Positions 44,173 through 52,012 of a stretch of 64,000 nucleotides of DNA are shown piece after piece. Position 1 is the first letter of the stretch, and each line of letters begins with the position of its first letter. Source of the DNA: Azospirillum sp. (GTDB taxonomy: Bacteria; Pseudomonadota; Alphaproteobacteria; Azospirillales; Azospirillaceae); assembly GCA_016124535.1 (NCBI GenBank), contig WGNK01000021.1, positions 1 to 64,000 on the forward strand. Direction: 5' to 3'. Under the pieces are notes generated by a model, which was given only the letters and a program-made list of their open reading frames with translations, had not been told where the DNA came from and made no database searches. Made by a program: the position numbers and the translations under genes.

Positions 44173-45767
44173 GCACGCTTTCCAAACAACCCGGCAGCCG
44201 GCTGGCGCAAAGCGTTGCGGCCCGCCTGGACGAGGCGCGGACCCGGCTGCTGGCGACCACGCCCGGCGCGGTGATCTCGGAGATCGGCACGGTCGAGCGG
44301 GTCGGCGACGGCGTCGCCACCCTGCTCGGTCTGGAAGGTGCCCGGCTCGATGAAATCCTGCTGTTCGAGGGCGATGTCCGGGGCATGGCGGTCAGCCTCG
44401 ACCGCGACAGCGTCGGCGCCGTGCTGCTGGATCCCGACGCCGGCATTTCCGCCGGTGCGATGGTTCGCGGCTCCGGCGAGGTGGTGCGGGTGCCGGTCGG
44501 TCCGGGTCTGCTCGGACGGGTGGTCGATCCGCTCGGGCGGCCGCTCGACGACGGTCCGGCGATCGCGGCGGTCCGCCACGACCCGATCGAGCGTCCGGCG
44601 CCGGGGATCACCGACCGCGAACTGGTCACCCAGTCCCTCCTGACCGGCGTGCTGGCGGTCGATGCCCTGATCCCGATCGGGCGCGGCCAGCGTGAATTGA
44701 TCGTCGGCGACCGCTCGACCGGCAAGACCGCAATCGGCATCGACGCCATCCTCAACCAGAAGCGCTCGGACGTGGTCTGCGTCTATTGCGCGATCGGCCA
44801 GAAATCCTCGGCGGTGGCACGGGTGATCGACACCGTGCGCCGGCTGGGTCCGTTCGAGCGCACCATCTTCGTGGTGGCCAATGCCGACGATCCACCTGGC
44901 CTGCAATGGATCGCGCCCTATGCGGCCTGCACGATCGCCGAATATTTCCGCGACACCGGCGGCCATGCCCTGCTGGTCACCGATGATTTGACCAAGCACG
45001 CCGCGGTTCATCGCCAGGTCTCGCTGTTGCTGCGCTATCCGCCCGGCCGCGAGGCCTATCCGGGCGATGTCTTCTTCATCCATTCCCGGCTGCTTGAGCG
45101 GGCGGCCAAGCTCAACGATGCGCTGGGCGGCGGTTCGCTGACGGCACTGCCGATCGCCGAGACCCAGGCCGGCAATATCAGCGCCTATATTCCGACCAAT
45201 CTGATTTCGATCACCGACGGCCAGATCATCCTGGAACCCAAGCTGTTCAACGAGGGCTGGAAGCCGGCGGTCAATGTCGGCAAGAGCGTCAGCCGGGTCG
45301 GCGGCAAGACCCAGTTCAAGGCGATCAAGGAGGTCGCCGGCACGCTCAAGCTCGAATACGCCCAGTTCCTCGAACTGGAGGTATTCACCAAATTCGGCCA
45401 GATGGTCGATGCCCGCGCCCAGGCCACCATCGAGCATGGCCGGCGCATCCGCAGCGTGCTGGGCCAGGTCAATGCCGCGCCGCTCAGCCTGGCCACCCAG
45501 GTTGCCCTGCTGCTGGCGCTGAAGGAGCGGCTGTTGGCCGCACTGGCTGTCGAACAGGTCATTCAGTTCAAGGACGGGCTTGGCGATGCCCTGATGGCCG
45601 AGCAGCGGGGGCTCGCCGAACGCATCGATTCCAGCGGCCTGGTGGCCGACGAAGATCGGGAAAAGCTGCTCGATTGGTTGAAGGCAAGGGCAGAACGGCT
45701 GCGCCGTCAGGGGGCTTTGCCGCCCTCGCCCCCTGATCAGGGGCCGGCGGCCCCTGGACCCCGATAG
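44169..45767 (+). CDS. atpA: N-type ATPase alpha subunit
   Basis: This non-catalytic alpha subunit of 532 residues has Walker A GDRSTGKT, VYCAIGQKSSAVARV, ALLVTDDLTKHA and GGSLTALPIAETQAGNISAY. The C-terminus includes KLEYAQFLELEVFTKFG. A Pro/Gly tail (PPSPPDQGPAAPGPR) is encoded over the palindrome CCCCTGATCAGGGG (45730-45743). ATG 44169 overlaps atpF by 4 bases. atpG follows after 9 bases. Confidence 0.95.
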   Translation: MSTLSKQPGSRLAQSVAARLDEARTRLLATTPGAVISEIGTVERVGDGVATLLGLEGARLDEILLFEGDVRGMAVSLDRDSVGAVLLDPDAGISAGAMVRGSGEVVRVPVGPGLLGRVVDPLGRPLDDGPAIAAVRHDPIERPAPGITDRELVTQSLLTGVLAVDALIPIGRGQRELIVGDRSTGKTAIGIDAILNQKRSDVVCVYCAIGQKSSAVARVIDTVRRLGPFERTIFVVANADDPPGLQWIAPYAACTIAEYFRDTGGHALLVTDDLTKHAAVHRQVSLLLRYPPGREAYPGDVFFIHSRLLERAAKLNDALGGGSLTALPIAETQAGNISAYIPTNLISITDGQIILEPKLFNEGWKPAVNVGKSVSRVGGKTQFKAIKEVAGTLKLEYAQFLELEVFTKFGQMVDARAQATIEHGRRIRSVLGQVNAAPLSLATQVALLLALKERLLAALAVEQVIQFKDGLGDALMAEQRGLAERIDSSGLVADEDREKLLDWLKARAERLRRQGALPPSPPDQGPAAPGPR

Positions 45768-45776
45768 GGACGCCCG

Positions 45777-46613
45777 ATGGCCCGCGTCGCCGAGGTTCAG
45801 GCTCGGATCGCCAGTCTCGATGAGCTGAAAGAGATCATGGGCGCGATGCGGGCGCTTGCGGCACTGCGGGTTCAGCAGGCCCAGGGCGCCCTGCCGGGCA
45901 TCCGCCGGTTTGCCGAGTCGGTTGACCAGGCGCTGGGCCAGGCGCTCGGTCTGCTGCCCGCCGGGGAGGGCGCTGCCCGGACGCGGACCGGACGTGGTGC
46001 CATTCTGGCCTTTACGTCCGAGCACGGCTTCGCCGGGGCCTATAACGAGCATGTGCTGGACGCTGCCTGGCCCCTGGTCGGCGACGGCAGGCTGGTGGTG
46101 ATCGGCAGTCGCGGCAAGATCAAGGCCGACGAGCGCGGCTATCCGCTCGCCGGCTGGCTGCCGATGGCGACCCAGCTCGACGCCGTGATCGATACCGCCC
46201 GCAGTGCCGCCGACCGGCTCTACCGCTTGCTGCGCGACGACGGGATCGAACGGGTGACCGTGGTCTACGGGTTCAGCGTCGGCGGCGCGGTGTGGCGGGT
46301 CGAGACCGAGTCGCTGCTGCCGTTCGACCCGGAACGTCACCGCCGAACGAGGCCGGAGGCGCCGTTGACCTATCTGGCGCCGCTCGACCTGTTCGAGAAA
46401 CTGGTCGGGGAATATGTGTTCTCGCGCCTGATGCACGCCGCGATGGAGGCTTTCGCCAGCGAGAACGGCGCGCGGCTGGCCGCCATGGAGGCGGCCCACG
46501 AGAATATCGAGACCAAGCTGGAACTGCTGAACCAGCAGGCGCGCCAGCAGCGCCAGGAAGAAATCACCACCGAACTGCTCGACGTGGTCACTGGCGCGGT
46601 CGCCTTGGGATAG
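45777..46613 (+). CDS. atpG: N-type ATPase gamma subunit
   Basis: This 278-residue gamma subunit of the central stalk has an N-terminal helix (LDELKEIMGAMRALAALR) that aligns with 'i..t.KItkAM.mVa', and GRGAILAFTSEHGFAGAYN in the middle. The C-terminal helix, ending QEEITTELLDVVTGAVAL, carries the strongly conserved 'RQ..IT.El.eIv.GA' region. Last gene of the operon, as in other N-ATPase clusters. Confidence 0.92.
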   Translation: MARVAEVQARIASLDELKEIMGAMRALAALRVQQAQGALPGIRRFAESVDQALGQALGLLPAGEGAARTRTGRGAILAFTSEHGFAGAYNEHVLDAAWPLVGDGRLVVIGSRGKIKADERGYPLAGWLPMATQLDAVIDTARSAADRLYRLLRDDGIERVTVVYGFSVGGAVWRVETESLLPFDPERHRRTRPEAPLTYLAPLDLFEKLVGEYVFSRLMHAAMEAFASENGARLAAMEAAHENIETKLELLNQQARQQRQEEITTELLDVVTGAVALG

Positions 46614-46695
46614 TCGCCCACGGTCGCCAGCAATCGTATCGGGTAACCGTATATCGAGCTTTTCCGGATCGGCGGCCCCGGCGGTGGCTCACGAG

Positions 46696-46872
46696 TCAGT
46701 GAGCGTGACGCGAATCGTCCCGACGCGGCAGCAAGGGAAGCAGCGGTTTGCTTTCGCTCCCTTGGCGCGGCAGAAAGGCCGTAAAGTCAAAGTGGTTAAA
46801 AACGTAGATTCCGGCGATGTAAACGATAGCAGTCAGCATCGCGATGGTAGCCGTAGCAAATATGAACGACAT
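46696..46872 (-). CDS. Single-span microprotein, copy 1
   Basis: This 58-residue protein starts MSFIFATATIAMLTAIVYIA, a membrane span, and ends with a basic tail (LLPRRDDSRHAH). Without gaps it aligns with the microprotein encoded at 47965-48078, with about 12 identities in 37 positions. Both have CGAGGTT just before the ATG and a shared box some 70 bases upstream. This supports a real gene. Small accessory subunit or regulatory peptide of a membrane complex is a guess. Confidence 0.6.
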   Translation of the reverse strand: MSFIFATATIAMLTAIVYIAGIYVFNHFDFTAFLPRQGSESKPLLPLLPRRDDSRHAH

Positions 46873-47267
46873 GGCGAACCTCGATACTTGTGGGTTTGTT
46901 GCCGGTCGGTTCATAGCCGGCGCGGTACAGTTTTGAAATCGGCCGCGGTCAAAAATACGCAGCTTCGAATCCGAACTATACTTTAGCAGCTAGGTAGAAC
47001 CAAACGGACAGCCACTCTGGATACCAGCCGTGGTCGAGGTAAAGTTAAATAGCTGCGCCGTTTTGCTTCATCCTGGATAAATTATTAGCTGGTGCATTCG
47101 ATATGTACATTCAAGAGAAAATTTTATTATCATAAATTTCATGAATTTTATGTCATTATTGACTTGTCCAAAAACCATACCGGAATAGCGAAATTGCCGA
47201 TCGGCTCCCGCCGGGGGCGCCAATGACGGGCGTCGGCAAGGGGGCCGGCCGGGCGGCGGCGGCCCGT
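46873..47267. promoter_or_regulatory. Leader of microprotein copy 1 and AT-rich intergenic region
   Basis: This 395-base region has no other gene. GCGGTCAAAAATACGCAGC (from 46945) followed by TTCGAATCCGAACTATA resembles the region upstream of copy 2. The part from 47070 to 47180 is very AT-rich (GAGAAAATTTTATTATCAT, AATTTCATGAATTTTATG). Confidence 0.55.
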
Positions 47268-47957
47268 TTACCAAGGCAACTCGCGTCCGTCGTAATTGAG
47301 GAATTTTCCCGACTTGGCCGGGGTCAGGCCGTCAATCGTCCGGCGTAGTGCGGCGATGCTGTCGGATATCGCCATCGGCGCAGCCGGGCCGCCCATGTCG
47401 GTCCTGACCCAGCCGGGATGGAGCAGCGCGACCGTGAAGCCTTCCGGCCGCAGGTCGAGCGCCAGGCTGCGCATGGCGGCATTGAGCGCCGCCTTGGACG
47501 AGCGGTAGGCGTAGTAGCCACCGCTGCGGTTGTCGGCGATGCTGCCCATCTGGCTGGTGATCGTCACCACCGTGCGGCCCCGCCCGGCGCGCAAGCGCCC
47601 GAGCAGAGCCAGGCTGACCCGCAGCGGCCCCAGCGTATTGATGTCCAGGACTCGCTGCCAATCGACAAAGTCGAGTGACTCGGGCGTCGCGGACTCGGCG
47701 CCATAGACGCCGGCATTGTTGATCAGCAGATCCAGCGCCGGCACCGCGGTGGTCCCGGCCAAGGCCGCGACCGCGCCGGCATCCCCGACATCCAGAGGTA
47801 TCACGGTGACCCTGCCGCCTCGCGCAAGCGCCCGCAAGGCGTCGGCCCGGCCCGGTTCCCGCGCAGTTGCGACCACGGTCCAACCCGCCGCCGCATACTG
47901 CCGCACGAATTCCAGGCCGAGTCCGCGATTGCTGCCGGTGATCAGGACGGTCGGCAT
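47268..47957 (-). CDS. Short-chain dehydrogenase/reductase
   Basis: This 229-residue classical SDR has the cofactor loop TGSNRGLG (7-14), NNAG (80-83), the catalytic Ser135 in TSQMGS, and Tyr151-x3-Lys155 (YYAYRSSKAALN). HPGWVRTDMGGP follows, as in C-factor/CsgA-like SDRs. ATG 47957 begins MPTVLITGSNRGLG. It is transcribed with microprotein copy 2 upstream, whose stop is 7 bases before this start, so they are probably one operon. The substrate is unknown. Confidence 0.88.
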   Translation of the reverse strand: MPTVLITGSNRGLGLEFVRQYAAAGWTVVATAREPGRADALRALARGGRVTVIPLDVGDAGAVAALAGTTAVPALDLLINNAGVYGAESATPESLDFVDWQRVLDINTLGPLRVSLALLGRLRAGRGRTVVTITSQMGSIADNRSGGYYAYRSSKAALNAAMRSLALDLRPEGFTVALLHPGWVRTDMGGPAAPMAISDSIAALRRTIDGLTPAKSGKFLNYDGRELPW

Positions 47958-47964
47958 GCGGGAT

Positions 47965-48078
47965 TTATTCGGGGTGAGGCAGTCCGGTCATGCCAAGGAG
48001 ATCCATGGCATAGACGGTGGCGATGCAGACGACGACGGTACCTGCGGTGATGATGGCCACTGCGGCGATGAGAGACAT
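47965..48078 (-). CDS. Single-span microprotein, copy 2
   Basis: This 37-residue protein starts MSLIAAVAIITAGTVVVCIA and ends LLGMTGLPHPE. It is almost entirely one membrane span and aligns gap-free with copy 1 (shared M1, S2, I4, A6, A8, I10, T14, V17, I19, A20, Y23). CGAGGTT is 4 bases before ATG 48078. It lies 7 bases upstream of the SDR start on the same strand. Too short for standard gene callers. Confidence 0.6.
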   Translation of the reverse strand: MSLIAAVAIITAGTVVVCIATVYAMDLLGMTGLPHPE

Positions 48079-48381
48079 GGGTAACCTCGGTGTTGGTCTG
48101 TTGTTCCGCAGGACCTGCTTCCCGATGACTACAAATTCAGTTGCGGTCGAAAACATCCACTAGCCGCTTCGATCCCAAACTAAAATTGCACCCATTGGGA
48201 AAACCGACCCTGCTCAGAATATAAACCTTCACCGTGACTTCACGCAGACTCAAGACATGCGCCGTATTGTCTCATCACAACGGGCACCTTGACTGTGACA
48301 TCGACCGGCGCCATCTGGGACTTATGGCTTAGCTTGGTTGGTTGTGTCTCATACTTTTGTTATGCCGACGCCGCGGCAGGC
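48079..48381. promoter_or_regulatory. Leader of microprotein copy 2
   Basis: This 303-base gap lies before the chemoreceptor gene end. GCGGTCGAAAACATCCACTA (from 48143) followed by GCCGCTTCGATCCCAAACTA corresponds to the box upstream of copy 1. Its distance from the start codon (65 bases) is similar to that in copy 1 (73). No other gene is seen; the remaining sequence has moderate GC. Confidence 0.5.
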
Positions 48382-50193
48382 TCAGGTTTGGCGCAGTTTT
48401 CCCATGAACACCGACATGTCCTGCTTCAGGGTCTGGGCCTCGTCGGCCAGTTCGTTCGACGCGCGCAGCATCGACGCGGCCATTGTCTCGGTTTCCCGAG
48501 CCCCCTCGGAGACCGCGCCGATGTTTTGCGCGACCTCACGGGTGCCGGTGGCGGCTTCCTGGACATTGCGGCTGATTTCGGCGGTCGCCTCGCCCTGGGC
48601 ATTCATCGCCGAAGCGACCGCACCGACATGATGGTTGATCCGTTCGATCATCTGGCCGACGTTCTGGATCGCGGTCACGGTCTCGGCGGTGATCCGCTGC
48701 ATCTCGGCAATCTGGGTGGTGATTTCGCCGGTGGCGTGGGCGGTCTGCCCGGCCAGGCTTTTGACCTCGCCGGCGACCACGGCAAAGCCCTTGCCGGCCT
48801 CGCCGGCCCGGGCGGCTTCGATGGTGGCGTTGAGCGCCAGCAGATTGGTCTGGCTGGCGATGCCGTGGATCAGTTTGACGACATCGCCGATCTTGGCGGC
48901 GGCGACGTTGAGGCCTTCGACGGTGGCGTTGGTGTGGCGGGCGGCCCCGACCGCGGTGTCGGCGAGTTGCGAGGACTCGCTCATCTGGCGATTGATCTCG
49001 CCGATCGAGGCTGACAGTTCGACCGCGGCGGAGGCGACCGACTGGACATTGGCGGTTGCCTGCTCGGCAGCGCTGGCGACCACCATCGAGCGCTCGATCG
49101 ATTGCTGCGCGATTGTCGTCAGGGTCCTGGCATTGTTGCGCAGATCGTCGGATCTATGGTGGGTGGCGTCGATCACCGGCAGCACCTTCTGCTCGGAAAA
49201 GCTGATGGTTTCGGCGTCGCGGCTCGCCATGCCGCTGATCACCTGATTGATCCGACGCACATGGGCGAGGAACCTGCCGCGCATGCCGTCTTCGGCGATC
49301 TTTCGATAGTATCTCTTGTGGCGGGCCGCATCCATCGCGGCTCCCGCCTCTTCGGCGAAGGCTTCGGTCAGATCGAGCAAGCGGTTGATGTTGCGCAACA
49401 ATTCGCCGATCTCGTTTTGGCTGCGGATGTCGACGATGCGGGCGTCGAGATCGCCCTGCGCCGTGAGCGCGACGATCTCACCGGCCCGGCGCAGCAGGCG
49501 CGACGAAGCCAGACGGCTTCGCGTGATCTGCAAGACGATCACGACGCCGCCCAGGGCCAGGACGGCGGCAACGGCGATGCCGGCCACGGTGGTCGCCTTG
49601 ACCGAGCCGCGCAGCAGCACGGCCTCGTCGCGGTCGGAGGTGGTCAGCTTCACCAGGGCGGCTTCCACGGTTTCCAGATCACCGGTCAGGCGTTGCGCCG
49701 CCACGTCGAAATCGCTCATCATTTTGTTGCCGGCCTCGGGACCGCCGGCGACATAGGCCTTCGCCATCGCCTGGCCGCGGCCGTAATAGTCGCCAAAATT
49801 CCGCTGTGCCGCGGTCACTGCGGCTCTCAATTCGGTCAATTCCAAGGTATGAGAAAGATCGATCGCAATCTTGGCATCGCGTTCGAAGCGCTCGGCAAAG
49901 TCCTGCGCATTCTTGAAGCCGTCATCGAGGCCGTCGAGGCCGCGGGTGGCCGAGACGTCGGTCAGGAACTGTTGGACCTGGACCGTATCGAACCTCAGAT
50001 CGGCCACCGATTTCTGCAGCGGCAATTCCAGGGTCTGGGTGCGTATGACCGCGCTCGACAGCAGGTCGATCGCGTGCAGACCGGACCAGCCGAGAAATCC
50101 CGAGGCCAGGAACAGCACGAGGACGATCGCGGTCTGCAGCGCCCCGGCGGCTGAGGCCTGGCCTTGGATGGATTTGGTGTCGATTCCGAACAT
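48382..50193 (-). CDS. Methyl-accepting chemotaxis protein
   Basis: This 603-residue receptor has two spans (about residues 20-38 and 203-226) enclosing a helical periplasmic domain. A HAMP-like region (RRAGEIVALTAQGDLDARIV) and the signalling domain follow, with hairpin tip GIASQTNLLALNATIEAARA and EAGKGFAVVAGEVKSLA. It should signal through CheA/CheW. It lies 12 bases downstream of a PAS-domain gene on the same strand. The pair looks like an energy-taxis receptor split into sensor and transducer. Confidence 0.93.
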   Translation of the reverse strand: MFGIDTKSIQGQASAAGALQTAIVLVLFLASGFLGWSGLHAIDLLSSAVIRTQTLELPLQKSVADLRFDTVQVQQFLTDVSATRGLDGLDDGFKNAQDFAERFERDAKIAIDLSHTLELTELRAAVTAAQRNFGDYYGRGQAMAKAYVAGGPEAGNKMMSDFDVAAQRLTGDLETVEAALVKLTTSDRDEAVLLRGSVKATTVAGIAVAAVLALGGVVIVLQITRSRLASSRLLRRAGEIVALTAQGDLDARIVDIRSQNEIGELLRNINRLLDLTEAFAEEAGAAMDAARHKRYYRKIAEDGMRGRFLAHVRRINQVISGMASRDAETISFSEQKVLPVIDATHHRSDDLRNNARTLTTIAQQSIERSMVVASAAEQATANVQSVASAAVELSASIGEINRQMSESSQLADTAVGAARHTNATVEGLNVAAAKIGDVVKLIHGIASQTNLLALNATIEAARAGEAGKGFAVVAGEVKSLAGQTAHATGEITTQIAEMQRITAETVTAIQNVGQMIERINHHVGAVASAMNAQGEATAEISRNVQEAATGTREVAQNIGAVSEGARETETMAASMLRASNELADEAQTLKQDMSVFMGKLRQT

Positions 50194-50205
50194 GACCTGT
50201 CCTTG

Positions 50206-50736
50206 TTACTTCTGGAGGCCGAGTACGAACTGGTCATAGTTGTCGGTACCGGTGCGGCGAACCAGTTCCACCAGCAAGGCCGACGAGGCGTTCAATCCGG
50301 CTTTGGGGTCGGTGTGCTGGCGCTCCTCGTTCAGCAGACGATCGTATACCGGCTGGATCGCGGCCAGGGCGGCCGGTCGGGCGATGCGCCGGTTGGAGTG
50401 ATAGCCGCGGATCGAACCGTCGCCGCCAAGGCTCGGCGTGACATGGGCGAATACCCAATAATGATCGCCGTTCTTGGAACGATTGACGACATAGGCAAAG
50501 ATTTCTTTGCGGTCGCCGATCCGGTCCCACATCAGCTTGAACACCGCTCGCGGCATGTTCGGGTGGCGAACGATGTTGTGTGGGTGCCCGAGCAGTTCCA
50601 TCTCGGTATAGCCACTGATCTTTATAAAGACGTCGTTGGCGTAGGTCAGCCTGCCGGTCTTGTCGGTTTTCGAGACGAGGAACTCGTCGACGTTGAACGT
50701 ACGCTGAACACCGGTCAGGGATTTGGGCTCTGCCAC
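50206..50736 (-). CDS. PAS-domain protein, Aer-like sensor
   Basis: This 176-residue protein has an N-terminal PAS domain, LVSKTDKTGRLTYANDVFIK, ISGYTEMELLGHPHNIVRHP and NMPRAVFKLMWDRIGDRKEI. These closely follow the FAD-binding PAS of the aerotaxis receptor Aer. There is no membrane span or signalling domain. It immediately precedes the MCP gene, so it probably feeds redox signals into that receptor. The C-terminal 50 residues are helical and unassigned. Confidence 0.85.
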   Translation of the reverse strand: MAEPKSLTGVQRTFNVDEFLVSKTDKTGRLTYANDVFIKISGYTEMELLGHPHNIVRHPNMPRAVFKLMWDRIGDRKEIFAYVVNRSKNGDHYWVFAHVTPSLGGDGSIRGYHSNRRIARPAALAAIQPVYDRLLNEERQHTDPKAGLNASSALLVELVRRTGTDNYDQFVLGLQK

Positions 50737-51036
50737 TGGGATGGGTCCTCGACATTATCGGTGCGGGATCGGCACGGGCGATCGGGAGATCGGGCTCTTG
50801 GCAGCGCGGGGTGCCGACTGGTGCTCCACGGTCTTGTGGGGGAAGCCGGGTCGCCGGGCGGGGCTCGCTATCGCCTTCAAGTTTAATTAAATACGTTTCG
50901 TTCGGTCCGCCGGATCAGCCAGTTTCAAGATTATTCCAACCCTGATCCGGGCCCTGATCCGGGCCCTGATCCGGGCCCTGATCCGGGCCGGAAGCGCCGA
51001 TGCCTCGGTTCGGCAGGTCAGGACGGGGTCGCCGGA
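50737..51036. other. Intergenic region with tandem repeat
   Basis: This 300-base gap lies between the lipB stop and the PAS gene start. Besides the 12-bp tandem repeat (50941-50989) nothing gene-like is visible. An AT-rich patch (GTTTAATTAAATACGTTTC, near 50880) could hold a promoter for the PAS-MCP pair. Confidence 0.4.
50941..50989. repeat. Four 12-bp tandem repeats
   Basis: The unit CTGATCCGGGCC occurs four times in a row, nearly palindromic internally (CCTGATCCGGG). It lies downstream of lipB. A similar palindrome, CCCCTGATCAGGGG, ends atpA at 45730. It is possibly a mobile REP-like or mRNA-end element. Confidence 0.8.
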
Positions 51037-51717
51037 TCAGCCCCCGGACGCTGCCGGGTTCCCCGATGCCGGCGGCCCGAACACCTCCGCCCAGGCCGCG
51101 CGCAGGGCGGCATCGACCTCCGGCAGGCTGACCAGGTGACCCAGCGCATGCATCGAGGTGACGCCCGGGCCGCGGATGCCGCATGGCACGATGCCGGCGT
51201 AGTGGTCGAGTGCGGGATCGACGTTGAGCGCGACGCCGTGGAAGCTGACCCAGCGGCGCACCCGGACGCCGATCGCGGCGATCTTGTCCTCCTCGCCGGG
51301 CAAGCCGCCATAGGGCCGGCGATCGACCCAGATGCCGACCCGGCCGGCGCGTCGTTCGCCCTTGATGTTGAACATCGCCAGCGTACGGATCAGCCACTCC
51401 TCGAGGTCGCAGACGAAGCGTCGGACATCCTGGCCGCGCTGCCTGAGGTCAAGCAGGACATAGGCGACCCGCTGGCCCGGTCCGTGATAGGTGTATTGGC
51501 CACCGCGACCGCTGCGGAATACCGGGAACCGCCCGGCGTCGAGCAGGTCGCCGTCGCGGGCGCTGGTGCCCGCGGTGTAGAGCGGCGGATGTTCGAGCAG
51601 CCAGACCAGCGGGGACGCGCGACCGCTTGCGATCGACTCGACTCGCGCCTCCATCGCGGCGACGGCCTCGGGATAGGCGACCGGCTGCTCGGCGATCTGC
51701 CATTCGATCTCAGTCAT
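51037..51717 (-). CDS. lipB: Octanoyl-[ACP]:protein N-octanoyltransferase
   Basis: LipB transfers octanoate from ACP to lipoyl domains of 2-oxoacid dehydrogenases. The 226-residue protein has the signature [13 protein letters not shown] (70-82), Lys145 ([19 protein letters not shown]) and catalytic Cys179 (GIVPCGI). ATG 51717 starts [11 protein letters not shown]; upstream codons are not conserved-looking. The length is normal (about 210-240). Orientation is opposite to the downstream GGDEF/EAL gene. Confidence 0.95.
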   Translation of the reverse strand: MTEIEWQIAEQPVAYPEAVAAMEARVESIASGRASPLVWLLEHPPLYTAGTSARDGDLLDAGRFPVFRSGRGGQYTYHGPGQRVAYVLLDLRQRGQDVRRFVCDLEEWLIRTLAMFNIKGERRAGRVGIWVDRRPYGGLPGEEDKIAAIGVRVRRWVSFHGVALNVDPALDHYAGIVPCGIRGPGVTSMHALGHLVSLPEVDAALRAAWAEVFGPPASGNPAASGG

Positions 51718-52012
51718 GATGCCTTGGCCGCGCGATGGGGCGCTGGACGATGGTGGGAGGCGAAGCCGGCCCCAGGACTGGCGTGCCCACCGGTCAAGCT
51801 TCTGCGGCTCCGAATAGCCGCCGCCGGGGCAGCTTTCAAGGCCCTTGAAGGCCGGGTGACCGCTGGCTGCCCGTGCCGGTGCCGCAAGAATCACCGCCCT
51901 GCGCGATCATGCAGCAGCCGCGCGGTCCGGCAATCCTGGTATGGTGCGGCTGCGACGGTGGACCGGATGGCGTCGGCCATCGCGACATCACTGCTTGACC
52001 TGAAGGACGGCG

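Noticed and set aside
43758..46499. A 913-codon minus-strand open frame across atpF-atpA-atpG
   Set aside because: It is antisense to three well-supported ATPase genes in the complementary codon phase and has no recognisable domain.
50941..50989. CRISPR-like repeat
   Set aside because: The units are 12 bases long and contiguous, without spacers, so this is a simple tandem repeat.
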